Assembly: GCA_001577185.1 (NCBI GenBank)
Contig: LSCM01000013.1
Span: 1-14,684 of the forward strand
From: Cloacimonetes bacterium TCS62
GTDB lineage: Bacteria; Cloacimonadota; Cloacimonadia; Cloacimonadales; TCS61
DNA: 14,684 nt
Direction: 5' to 3'
The notes beneath the pieces are model-generated. The model was given only the letters and a program-made list of their open reading frames with translations. It ran no database searches and had not been told where the DNA came from. Positions 8,090 through 14,684 of the stretch are shown here, one piece after another (within the stretch, counting starts at the first letter, position 1; every line of letters begins with the position of its first letter). The translations under genes and the position numbers were made by a program.

Positions 8090-10309
8090 ATGGGAAAAAA
8101 TTTAATAATTGTAGAGGCACCAGCAAAATCTAAAACAATAAGTAAATTTCTTAATAATAAATACGATGTAAAATCTTCGATGGGACATATTAGAGATCTA
8201 CCGAAAAAAAAATTCGGCGTAGATGTTGAACAAAATTTTAAACCTAAGTATGTTCTCAGTACAAAAAAAAGAAAGGTCGCCAAAGAGCTTAAAGAGGCGG
8301 CAAAGAAAGCTGATAGCATCTTTCTTGCCTCAGATAATGATAGAGAAGGTGAAGCAATTGCCTGGCATCTAGCTCAGGTTTTGAAAAAACAACTTAAAGA
8401 TAAGAAAGTTCATCGGATTGTATTTAATGAAATAACTAAAAGTGCTATTCAGAAGGCAATAAAAGAACCTGGAGAGATCAATCAAAGAAAAGTAGATTCC
8501 CAACAAGCTCGAAGATTATTAGATCGCATTGTAGGGTATAATGTTAGTCCAATTCTCTGGAAAGTAATAACTAAGAACTTAAGTGCAGGGAGAGTGCAAT
8601 CAGTAGCATTACGGATAATTTGTGAAAGAGAAGAAGAAATTAATCAATTTGAACCCAAAGAGTATTGGAATCTTTATGTGCACTTATTTAAAGATCAAAT
8701 TGAACCTTTTAAGGCAACTTTAAAAAAATGGAAAAATAAAAAAGCAAAAATTTCAAATAAGAAAGAAGTTGATGAGATAATCGAGGAGATTAAAAATAAA
8801 ACATTTAAGATAAATAAGATCACTGCAACTTCTCGTAAGATCCGACCTTATCCTCCTTTTATAACTAGTACATTACAACAGGACGCTTCTAGAATATTAA
8901 GATATTCTGCAAAAAAAACTATGATGATTGCGCAACAGCTGTACCAGGGAATCGATATCGGAGGAAATTCTGTAGGTTTGATCTCCTATATGAGAACAGA
9001 TTCCTTGCGTGTAGCAAATGAAGCGATCAAATCTTGTCGAAATCTTGTATCTGAAAGATATGGAACAAAACAACTTGTTAAAAAAACTAGAGTTTATAAA
9101 ACAAAAAGTAAGGCACAAGATGCTCATGAAGCTATTCGACCTACTGATTCATTTAGAACACCAGAAAAGATGGCAAATTATTTGTCAAAAGATCAGTTAA
9201 AATTATATACTCTAATCTGGCAGAGATTTGTAGCAACTCAGATGATACCTGCATCTTTGAAAAATAAAAAAGTTCAAGTTAAAGCTGGAAACGCTCTTTT
9301 TGAAGCTAAGGGAAGTACAATTAAAGAGAAAGGATTTTTAAACGCCTATCCTCATACTATGGTTGTTTTGGGTGAAAACTTAAGTGATTCTTATCTTCAG
9401 AATGATAATTTGGAATGCAAGAAAATCGATCCTAAACAGAAATTTACCAAACCTCCTACAAGGTACACAGAAGCTGCATTGATAAAGGAATTAGAAACAA
9501 ATGGAATAGGACGCCCTTCTACTTATGCCTCTATAACCAATACAATTCGCACCCGTAAATATGTGAGAATGAAAGCAAGGAAATTTTATCCTACTGATCT
9601 GGGTTTAACTGTAAATAAATTCCTGATCTCTAATTTCTCTGATTTTTTTAATGTAGAGTTCACTGCCGAGATGGAAAATGATCTTGATGAGATAGAATAT
9701 GGTAACATTAAATGGCAGAAACTTCTTGAGAAATATTATAATTCGTTGGAAAATTTAATTGGAAAAGTAGATTCTAAAAAGGCTAAAAAAGAACTACGAG
9801 AAGAGACTGATATAAAATGTGATAAATGCGGCAGTCCAATGGTATTAAAGTGGGGAAAAAACGGACAATTCCTGGCATGCTCAAACTTTCCTAAATGTAA
9901 AAACATTAAAAATTTTACCAGAGATAAAGATGGAAAAGTACAAATATTGAAACCTAAAAAAATTGGTCAAAGCTGTCCAAAATGTGGCTCAGATCTAATT
10001 TTAAAACATGGTAGATATGGAAAATTTATTGGATGCTCTAACTATCCTAAATGTAAATATATCAAACCTTTCACTTTAGATATCAAATGCCCAAAATGTG
10101 AAGATGGTGAGATAACTGAGAAGAAAAATAAGAAAGGACAATATTTCTATTCTTGTACTAATTATCCAGAGTGTAAGTTTATCACGAATAATAAACCTGT
10201 TAAAATAAAATGCCCTGAATGTGGGTATTATTATTTAGAAGAAAGATACTCCAGGAAGAAAGGTGGAAAATATAAAAAGTGCCCTAAGTGTAATAAAGAA
10301 GTTTTCTAA
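8090..10309 (+). CDS. topA: DNA topoisomerase I (type IA)
   Basis: TopA relaxes negative supercoils by cutting one strand through a 5'-phosphotyrosine link. This 739-residue form is complete. The TOPRIM domain starts with LIIVEAPAKSKTI (Glu9) and contains the acidic triad in SDNDREGE (Asp82, Asp84, Glu86). SAGRVQSVALR (165-175) follows, and the catalytic tyrosine is Tyr300 in GLISYMRTDS with Arg302 beside it. HEAIRPT (346-352) and ETNGIGRPSTYA (469-480) are also present. The C-terminus holds four tetracysteine zinc modules: Cys577/580/597/603, 629/632/649/655, 667/670/689/695 and 708/711/731/734. The first three keep the GxFxxCSNxPxC style; the last is a shorter C-x2-C...C-x2-C. The start ATG follows a TAGGT site seven bases upstream. 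The stop TAA abuts the ATG of the next gene. Confidence 0.97.
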   Translation: MGKNLIIVEAPAKSKTISKFLNNKYDVKSSMGHIRDLPKKKFGVDVEQNFKPKYVLSTKKRKVAKELKEAAKKADSIFLASDNDREGEAIAWHLAQVLKKQLKDKKVHRIVFNEITKSAIQKAIKEPGEINQRKVDSQQARRLLDRIVGYNVSPILWKVITKNLSAGRVQSVALRIICEREEEINQFEPKEYWNLYVHLFKDQIEPFKATLKKWKNKKAKISNKKEVDEIIEEIKNKTFKINKITATSRKIRPYPPFITSTLQQDASRILRYSAKKTMMIAQQLYQGIDIGGNSVGLISYMRTDSLRVANEAIKSCRNLVSERYGTKQLVKKTRVYKTKSKAQDAHEAIRPTDSFRTPEKMANYLSKDQLKLYTLIWQRFVATQMIPASLKNKKVQVKAGNALFEAKGSTIKEKGFLNAYPHTMVVLGENLSDSYLQNDNLECKKIDPKQKFTKPPTRYTEAALIKELETNGIGRPSTYASITNTIRTRKYVRMKARKFYPTDLGLTVNKFLISNFSDFFNVEFTAEMENDLDEIEYGNIKWQKLLEKYYNSLENLIGKVDSKKAKKELREETDIKCDKCGSPMVLKWGKNGQFLACSNFPKCKNIKNFTRDKDGKVQILKPKKIGQSCPKCGSDLILKHGRYGKFIGCSNYPKCKYIKPFTLDIKCPKCEDGEITEKKNKKGQYFYSCTNYPECKFITNNKPVKIKCPECGYYYLEERYSRKKGGKYKKCPKCNKEVF

Positions 10310-11575
10310 ATGCATGTTATAGAGAGCATTCGGGGTAGTTTCCAAAATATATTTGCCCATAAATTGCGGTCTTTTCTAACCTTACTCGGTATTATAATCG
10401 GGGTTTTTGCAGTTGTAACAATGTTTTCGACTATTTATGGTCTTAAAGATCTCATAAATTCTAGAATGAAGGATATGGGATGGAACAATTCTTTGATCAT
10501 TTATCCATCAACTGGAGAAAAACATGGTTCTTCTCATATTAGACATCGATTCCGAAGGCTTAGACGTGAAGCTAAACCTCTTAGTTACACCGATTACAAT
10601 TTTTTAAAAAAAAATATTAAATCAAAATATATTTACGGATACATTGATTCTTATCAAAAATATTATTTTCAAGAAAATGAAAAATATGTTAGATTAACTG
10701 CCACCAACACACCTTTTTTTACTTGTAAAACTTATGATCTAATGGATGGAAGATATTTCAATTCATTTGAAGAGTCGAATGCTATAAAAGTTTGTGTATT
10801 AGGGTATCATTTTTTTAAAGAACACTATCCTGATGAAAACCCAATTGGTAAAGAATTAACTTTAGGACAAAACCGGTTTAAGATCATTGGTATTCTTGGT
10901 GATGACAAACTCAATAAGAAAGGGATGAATTTTAATCCTTGGGAACGTAAAAGGGACTTGGAAGCTATATATATTCCATTATCAACCGGATCAAAATATT
11001 TAAGAGCAAATAATGCACTCGATTATATTTACTTACAAGCTGAAAATGAAGATGATTACAATTCAATGAAAGTTTTGACTACCCAGAAACTGTTATCTTT
11101 ACATAGTATGACTCATGATTTCAGATATAATGATGTAGGAGCATTTTTATTGAAGATAACAAAAGAGATAAATCAAATGATAAAAAAATGGAACATCACC
11201 CTTTCAGCTATAGCTTCGATATCCCTAATTGTAGGCGGAATAGGTTTATTTAGTACTCTTCTCATATCAATAAATGAAAGAATGAAAGAGATTGGAATTA
11301 GAAAAAGTATTGGTGCGACCAATTTGGATATTTTTCTTCATTTCCTTTTAGAAGCTGTGATCCTGTCGCTGTTAGGTGCTTTTTGGGGGATATTCTTTTC
11401 TTTTTTATTAGTTAAGGGTATCTCTACTGCAATGGAATTCTCATTTCCAATACCACTTGAAGGAATTTTTCTTGGTATCGTATTTTCTGTTTTTATTGGA
11501 CTTCTATCAGGATTGTATCCAGCGATAAAAGCGTCAAAGATCGATACTATCAAAGCGATCTACTATTTTGAATAA
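10310..11575 (+). CDS. MacB/FtsX-type ABC transporter permease
   Basis: This is a 421-residue inner-membrane protein of the MacB/LolC/FtsX permease superfamily. It has one N-terminal membrane helix (about residues 21-43, preceded by NIFAHKLRSFLTLLGIIIG, a hallmark of MacB-like permeases), a periplasmic domain of about 250 residues (44-294), and three C-terminal helices (about 295-319, 341-368, 383-405). INERMKEIGIRKSIGAT (321-337), the coupling loop typical of FtsX domains, and GLYPAIKASKIDTIKAI at the end confirm the family. Such permeases act as mechanotransmitters with a separate ATPase and often move lipoproteins, peptides or toxins. No ATPase is encoded nearby in the window, so its partner is unknown. 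The ATG follows the topA TAA with no gap and without a clear ribosome site, which suggests translational coupling. Confidence 0.88.
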   Translation: MHVIESIRGSFQNIFAHKLRSFLTLLGIIIGVFAVVTMFSTIYGLKDLINSRMKDMGWNNSLIIYPSTGEKHGSSHIRHRFRRLRREAKPLSYTDYNFLKKNIKSKYIYGYIDSYQKYYFQENEKYVRLTATNTPFFTCKTYDLMDGRYFNSFEESNAIKVCVLGYHFFKEHYPDENPIGKELTLGQNRFKIIGILGDDKLNKKGMNFNPWERKRDLEAIYIPLSTGSKYLRANNALDYIYLQAENEDDYNSMKVLTTQKLLSLHSMTHDFRYNDVGAFLLKITKEINQMIKKWNITLSAIASISLIVGGIGLFSTLLISINERMKEIGIRKSIGATNLDIFLHFLLEAVILSLLGAFWGIFFSFLLVKGISTAMEFSFPIPLEGIFLGIVFSVFIGLLSGLYPAIKASKIDTIKAIYYFE

Positions 11576-11588
11576 TTGAAATATTTAT

Positions 11589-12080
11589 CTAATTTCTATG
11601 GAAAGCTATGACACAATTGCGTCCTTTTTCTTTGCCTTCGTATAGAGCCATATCTGCTTCTTTCACACAATTTTTTATTCCTATGTTTTCATTATAAACA
11701 CTCAGACCACAAGTTATAGTAACATTGAATTTTTCTTCTTTGTAATGAAACTCAGTACTTTCGATCGATTTTCTAAGTTTTTCTGCAGCAATGCTACTTC
11801 CAGCTAAGGATGTTTCAGGTAACAGAATTAAGAATTCTTCTCCACCCCAACGACTTACAATATCTTGTTTTCTAAGTATATTTAGCATTACTTTTGCTAA
11901 TTGCTTTAAAACATAATCACCACAATCATGTCCATTTTTATCATTAAAATCTTTAAATTTATCAATATCACACATAACAACACAAAAGCTTTTATTATTT
12001 CTTTGGTATCTATATTTTTCATAACGGAGTTTCTCTACCATATCACGTCTATTTGACAAATTAGTGAGAGGATCTTTCGG
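11589..12080 (-). pseudogene. GGDEF diguanylate cyclase domain, 3' part of a frameshifted gene
   Basis: This open stretch encodes a complete-looking GGDEF domain: DPLTNLSNRRDM at its start, a CDIDKF metal-binding strand, NGHDCGDYVL, the I-site RKQD five residues before GGEEF (codons at 11832-11846), and the closing ADMALYEGKEKGRNCV. All residues needed to make c-di-GMP appear intact. However, the frame has no usable start: a TAG at 12083-12081 closes it just before PKDPLT, and the TTG at 12059 falls inside the conserved motif. The preceding linker lies in another frame (12061-12270). About 50% of residues match the neighbouring cyclase by eye, so it looks like a tandem paralogue. The stop lies 13 bases from the convergent permease stop. 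Confidence 0.75.
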
Positions 12081-12270
12081 CTACATTAATACGTTTGTTA
12101 ATTTCTACACTGTCATTTCGTGCAGTTTGATTTAGCTCTAATATCTTTTCTTTATTTGATTTTGATACTACCGTTTTTTCTGTAGTTTGCAAGTTAAAAG
12201 TTTTCAAAAATAAAGCTAAAAAATGTAAATTATAAATAATATCTTTCTCATTTTTTTCTATTAAATCCAA
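12061..12270 (-). pseudogene. N-terminal linker fragment of the frameshifted GGDEF gene
   Basis: This 69-codon stretch ends INKRINVAERSSH and then stops at TAA. The helix before a GGDEF domain normally runs into (x)DPLTGLxNRR; here INKRINVAE would join KDPLTNLSNRR if two bases were added, or one removed, at the AAA of 12075-12077. The frame opens at a TTG immediately after an in-frame TAA, has no ATG, and has no ribosome site, so even this part has probably lost its start. It overlaps the end of the upstream cyclase gene by 23 bases. The content is a charged helix (SKSNKEKILELNQ) like the signalling helix of the paralogue, preceded by a short hydrophobic LHFLALFLKTF. The signal peptide and membrane anchor of the neighbour have no counterpart. 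Confidence 0.6.
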
Positions 12271-13075
12271 TTACATTTTCTTTTTCTTCAACTGGAGCAA
12301 GAACTACTTGGTTTTTACCGTTCATTTTACCTTTATAAAGAGCCTCATCTGCTTGTTTTATACATTCGTCCATTCGCATAGGTTTGTTAAAAAGTGCAAC
12401 TCCAAAAGTCATAGTAACTGGAAGTTCTTTGTCACTGAAAACATAAGGCGTTATCGCAATATTTTTTCTAATTTTCTCTGCTAAAGCTTTACCACCAGTA
12501 AGGTCCGTCTCAGGAAGTAAAAATAAAAATTCTTCACCACCCCAGCGTGAGACAGAATCTTGTTTTCTTATTAATGAAGTCATAAGTTGAGCCAATGATT
12601 TAAGAATAAAATCTCCACCATCGTGACCATAAATATCATTAATTTCTTTAAAATCATCAATATCGGCCATGATAATGCTAAATTTATTGGCACTTCTACT
12701 AAACCTCTGCTGTTCTTTTTTAATTATTTCAACCATATCTCGTCTATTAGATAAACCTGTTAAAGGGTCAGTTCTAGATAAATGCACAAGATCTTGGTTT
12801 GCTTTATTCAACTCTCGGTTAGTTTTTGTTAATTCTCTTCTAGTTCTATGAGTTGCAATTATCTGTCCGATTATGATCAAGGCAAAAATAAATATACTAG
12901 CGATCAAGAACGGAAAATATTTTATAATATCTGTGCTAGATAAATCTGATTGTTGTTGAATGTTCTGCGAAGGAGATGTGTCATTTGAAACTGCAGTATC
13001 TTGAGCAAATAGATTGCAAAAAAGCGATACATGAATTAATAAAATAATGATAAAAATTAACTCAATATTTTTCAT
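12248..13075 (-). CDS. Membrane-anchored diguanylate cyclase (GGDEF)
   Basis: This 275-residue enzyme should condense two GTP into c-di-GMP at the cytoplasmic face of the inner membrane. An N-terminal hydrophobic segment (residues 5-24, ending NLFAQ) is a signal peptide or first anchor. A short Ser/Gln-rich periplasmic stretch (about 26-52) follows, then a membrane helix (53-74), a charged coiled-coil-like linker (77-100, RRELTKTNRELNKANQD) and the GGDEF domain. TDPLTGLSNRRD (102-113), ADIDDF (137-142), GHDGGDF, the inhibitory I-site RKQD (170-173) and GGEEF (179-183) are all conserved, so it should be active and product-inhibited. The periplasmic part is too short for a known sensor domain. 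GAGGA (13081-13085) lies five bases before the ATG. It follows the aminotransferase stop by 33 bases, probably in the same transcript. Its stop, TGA, is preceded by seven A. Confidence 0.92.
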   Translation of the reverse strand: MKNIELIFIIILLIHVSLFCNLFAQDTAVSNDTSPSQNIQQQSDLSSTDIIKYFPFLIASIFIFALIIIGQIIATHRTRRELTKTNRELNKANQDLVHLSRTDPLTGLSNRRDMVEIIKKEQQRFSRSANKFSIIMADIDDFKEINDIYGHDGGDFILKSLAQLMTSLIRKQDSVSRWGGEEFLFLLPETDLTGGKALAEKIRKNIAITPYVFSDKELPVTMTFGVALFNKPMRMDECIKQADEALYKGKMNGKNQVVLAPVEEKENVIGFNRKK

Positions 13076-13108
13076 TTAAATCCTCAAGCTAATATTCTTG
13101 ACCATTTA

Positions 13109-14230
13109 CTATCTAGTCAATGATTTTATTGTATCACTTAATATATTTAGGCCTTTTTTCAATGTTTTTTCATCAACACCATAATTAATTCTTAACCATT
13201 TTTTCCCATTTTTCCCAAATATACTACCTGGCATTGTGATCAAACCATTATCCAATAATTTTTTTGCTAGCCCTCTATCGTCAATTTCAGTTTTTAAAAA
13301 TAGATAAGGTGCTGAGCTTGGTCTATGAAATTTCAGATTTAGATCTTGCATGAAACCTTTTACAATTTTGAAATTGTGAACTATTTTTTTTCGAATATCT
13401 GAGATATCGGTGAATTCATCCTTTGATAAAGCTTTTAGGGCAACTTTCTGAGATAGATATGGGGCACAAGTACAGATATATTGATGAGCTGTAATTATTG
13501 GCTTGATCAAATCTTCGTTTTGTGATGTTAACCATCCGATTCTCCAACCGGACAAACAATGTGATTTAGATAATCCAGAAATCACAATAACATTGCATTT
13601 TTCTTTTATATATGATCTTGATCTTCTTTTTAAATAAAGTTCTCTATAGATCTCATCTACGATCAATATTATTTTATTCTTTGTACAGAATTCAATTATC
13701 TCAGCTCTATCTTCCTTATCAAGATTTGTTCCAAGAGGGTTAGACGGATCATTTAAAATTAACATCTTTGTTTTTGGTGTTAATTTTTTAGCAAGAGAAT
13801 TTTTATCTAATTTAAAATTTTTTCTAGGATCAAGATCAAAGCTAACAGGAATACCATCAAGCATTCGAACTATAGAATTATATGCAATAAAAGAGGGATC
13901 CGGAATTAAAACTTCGTCTCCAGATTCTATAAATGAAAAAAGTGATGCAAAAATTGCTTCTTGCGCACCGACTGTAATACATACATTGTTCTTAAATGGA
14001 ATTGCATAATAATTTGCTACAGATCGCCGAAGTTCTAACATACCAGCGTTTGGAGTATATCTGATCGTTTCATTAGATATTATATCAGAAGCATGTTTCA
14101 ATAATGTTTTTGGGGTATCGAATTGAAGCTCTCCTAAACCGAAATTTATCGAATCTTTTGGAGCATTATCAAAGATTTGTCTAATTTCCGATTTTTCCAT
14201 ATTTTTAAATCTGGTTTTTACTTTTTTCAT
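13109..14230 (-). CDS. PLP-dependent class I/II aminotransferase (possible succinyl-DAP aminotransferase)
   Basis: This is a 373-residue fold-type I aminotransferase. Visible marks are the substrate-loop stretch RYTPNAGMLELRRSVANYY (57-75), a cofactor-phosphate segment VGAQEAIFASL (87-97), NDPSNPLGT (160-168, Asn164), DEIYRE (192-197), the Schiff-base lysine Lys222 in SGLSKSHCLSGWRIGW with Arg230, and the carboxylate-binding Arg347 in WLRIN. It starts 12 bases after the dapD stop. The step after DapD in lysine synthesis needs an aminotransferase acting on N-succinyl-2-amino-6-oxopimelate (DapC), and class I enzymes fill it in several bacteria, so that role is likely but inferred. Other aspartate, alanine or aromatic aminotransferase roles cannot be excluded. 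The start has no strong ribosome site; the AGG at the dapD end is about 16 bases away. Confidence 0.85.
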   Translation of the reverse strand: MKKVKTRFKNMEKSEIRQIFDNAPKDSINFGLGELQFDTPKTLLKHASDIISNETIRYTPNAGMLELRRSVANYYAIPFKNNVCITVGAQEAIFASLFSFIESGDEVLIPDPSFIAYNSIVRMLDGIPVSFDLDPRKNFKLDKNSLAKKLTPKTKMLILNDPSNPLGTNLDKEDRAEIIEFCTKNKIILIVDEIYRELYLKRRSRSYIKEKCNVIVISGLSKSHCLSGWRIGWLTSQNEDLIKPIITAHQYICTCAPYLSQKVALKALSKDEFTDISDIRKKIVHNFKIVKGFMQDLNLKFHRPSSAPYLFLKTEIDDRGLAKKLLDNGLITMPGSIFGKNGKKWLRINYGVDEKTLKKGLNILSDTIKSLTR

Positions 14231-14242
14231 TTATTATTTAAT

Positions 14243-14684
14243 TTACCTAAGCAATGATTCCAAAACAACAGAACGATCGCTTTTATCATCACGATATTTT
14301 ACGATTATTGGACAATAAAGGGAAAAATCTGGATTTGATTTTAGGGGTTTTGAACCTGGTACAACTACGGCATTTTTAGGGATAACGATCGCTTGTTCAC
14401 TATCTTTCTCAAGAAATTTTTGATTTACAGTATCATAAACTGTTGTTCCTGATGTTATGGTTACCCCCGCTGCTAAAATCGCACCAGTTTTGATCAACAC
14501 ACCTTCGTAGATTCCACAATTACCACCAATAAATACATTATCCTCTATGATCACAGGTCTAGCTCCTATTGGCTCTAGAACACCACCAATTTGTGACGCT
14601 GCACTAATATGAACATTTTTACCAATTTGCGCACAAGTACCAATTAGTGCATGAGAATCTACCATAGAACCATCATCTAAATAA
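14243..14684 (-). CDS. dapD: Tetrahydrodipicolinate N-succinyltransferase, C-terminal part (5' end outside window)
   Basis: DapD transfers succinyl from succinyl-CoA to tetrahydrodipicolinate in diaminopimelate/lysine synthesis. The visible 147 residues are the left-handed beta-helix and tail. The frame is open to the window edge (YLDDGS before the Met at 14665), so that Met is internal. Key segments are DDGSMVDSHALIGTCAQIGKNVHIS, IGGVLEP, IIEDNVFIGGN...YEGV, and hexapeptide repeats up to VTITSGTTVYD. The tail VVVPGSKP ... FSLYCPIIVKYRD ... ESLLR is like E. coli DapD and unlike the acetyltransferase DapH, which lacks this ending. E. coli DapD is about 274 residues, so roughly the N-terminal half is missing here. 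It leads the run dapD-aminotransferase-cyclase. Confidence 0.9.
   Translation of the reverse strand, partial: YLDDGSMVDSHALIGTCAQIGKNVHISAASQIGGVLEPIGARPVIIEDNVFIGGNCGIYEGVLIKTGAILAAGVTITSGTTVYDTVNQKFLEKDSEQAIVIPKNAVVVPGSKPLKSNPDFSLYCPIIVKYRDDKSDRSVVLESLLR

Noticed and set aside
11545..11610. Possible terminator between the permease and the broken cyclase (GATCG...CGATC, GAAAT...ATTTC)
   Set aside because: The stems are only five base pairs with long loops and no adjoining U-run.
12040..12780. Repeated DNA between the two GGDEF genes, considered as a mobile or regulatory repeat
   Set aside because: The similarity follows conserved protein motifs (NRRDM, GGEEF) and is best explained by paralogous coding sequence.
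1..14684. tRNA, rRNA, CRISPR array, insertion sequence or toxin-antitoxin genes
   Set aside because: Nearly all sequence is accounted for by the genes listed, and the few gaps show no clover-leaf, spaced repeats or transposase features.

Overview
This is an AT-rich stretch of bacterial chromosome carrying mostly housekeeping genes, densely packed on both strands. The best lineage clue is SecA. It has an insertion of about 75 residues after the DEVD box, of the kind I recall from SecA proteins of the Bacteroidetes/Chlorobi (FCB) side of the tree. With signal peptides, a LolA-like exported protein and the succinyl branch of lysine synthesis (DapD), this suggests a Gram-negative FCB-type bacterium, perhaps an uncultured candidate phylum such as Cloacimonadota. 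That placement is inference.

Region 1 (1-2352, + strand) is a tight run: the 3' end of tldD, then pmbA/tldE, then an exported LolA-like protein. TldD and TldE form a heterodimeric metalloprotease. The run ends at a strong palindromic terminator (2382-2410) that also serves the convergent transketolase gene (2416-4311, - strand). The AT-rich gap of about 0.2 kb at 4312-4510 is the divergent control region for transketolase and secA.

Region 2 (4511-11575, + strand) holds secA, a Smg/DUF494-like gene, topA and a MacB/FtsX-type ABC transporter permease, with gaps of 33, 6 and 0 bases. The Smg-like gene directly before topA repeats a neighbourhood known from some proteobacteria. No ABC ATPase gene is present in the window for the permease.

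Region 3 (11589-14684, - strand) reads, in transcription order: dapD (5' end outside the window), a class I/II PLP aminotransferase, an intact membrane-anchored GGDEF diguanylate cyclase, and a second GGDEF gene. The second gene is broken: its linker and its catalytic domain lie in different frames and it has no credible start codon. DapD and the aminotransferase plausibly supply consecutive steps of lysine/diaminopimelate synthesis. The cyclases would add c-di-GMP signalling to the same transcript.

I found no mobile element, CRISPR array, tRNA or rRNA, and nothing that looks like an undescribed multi-gene system. The points most worth a second look are the frameshifted tandem GGDEF paralogue, the smg-topA linkage, the zero-gap topA-permease junction and the SecA insertion.
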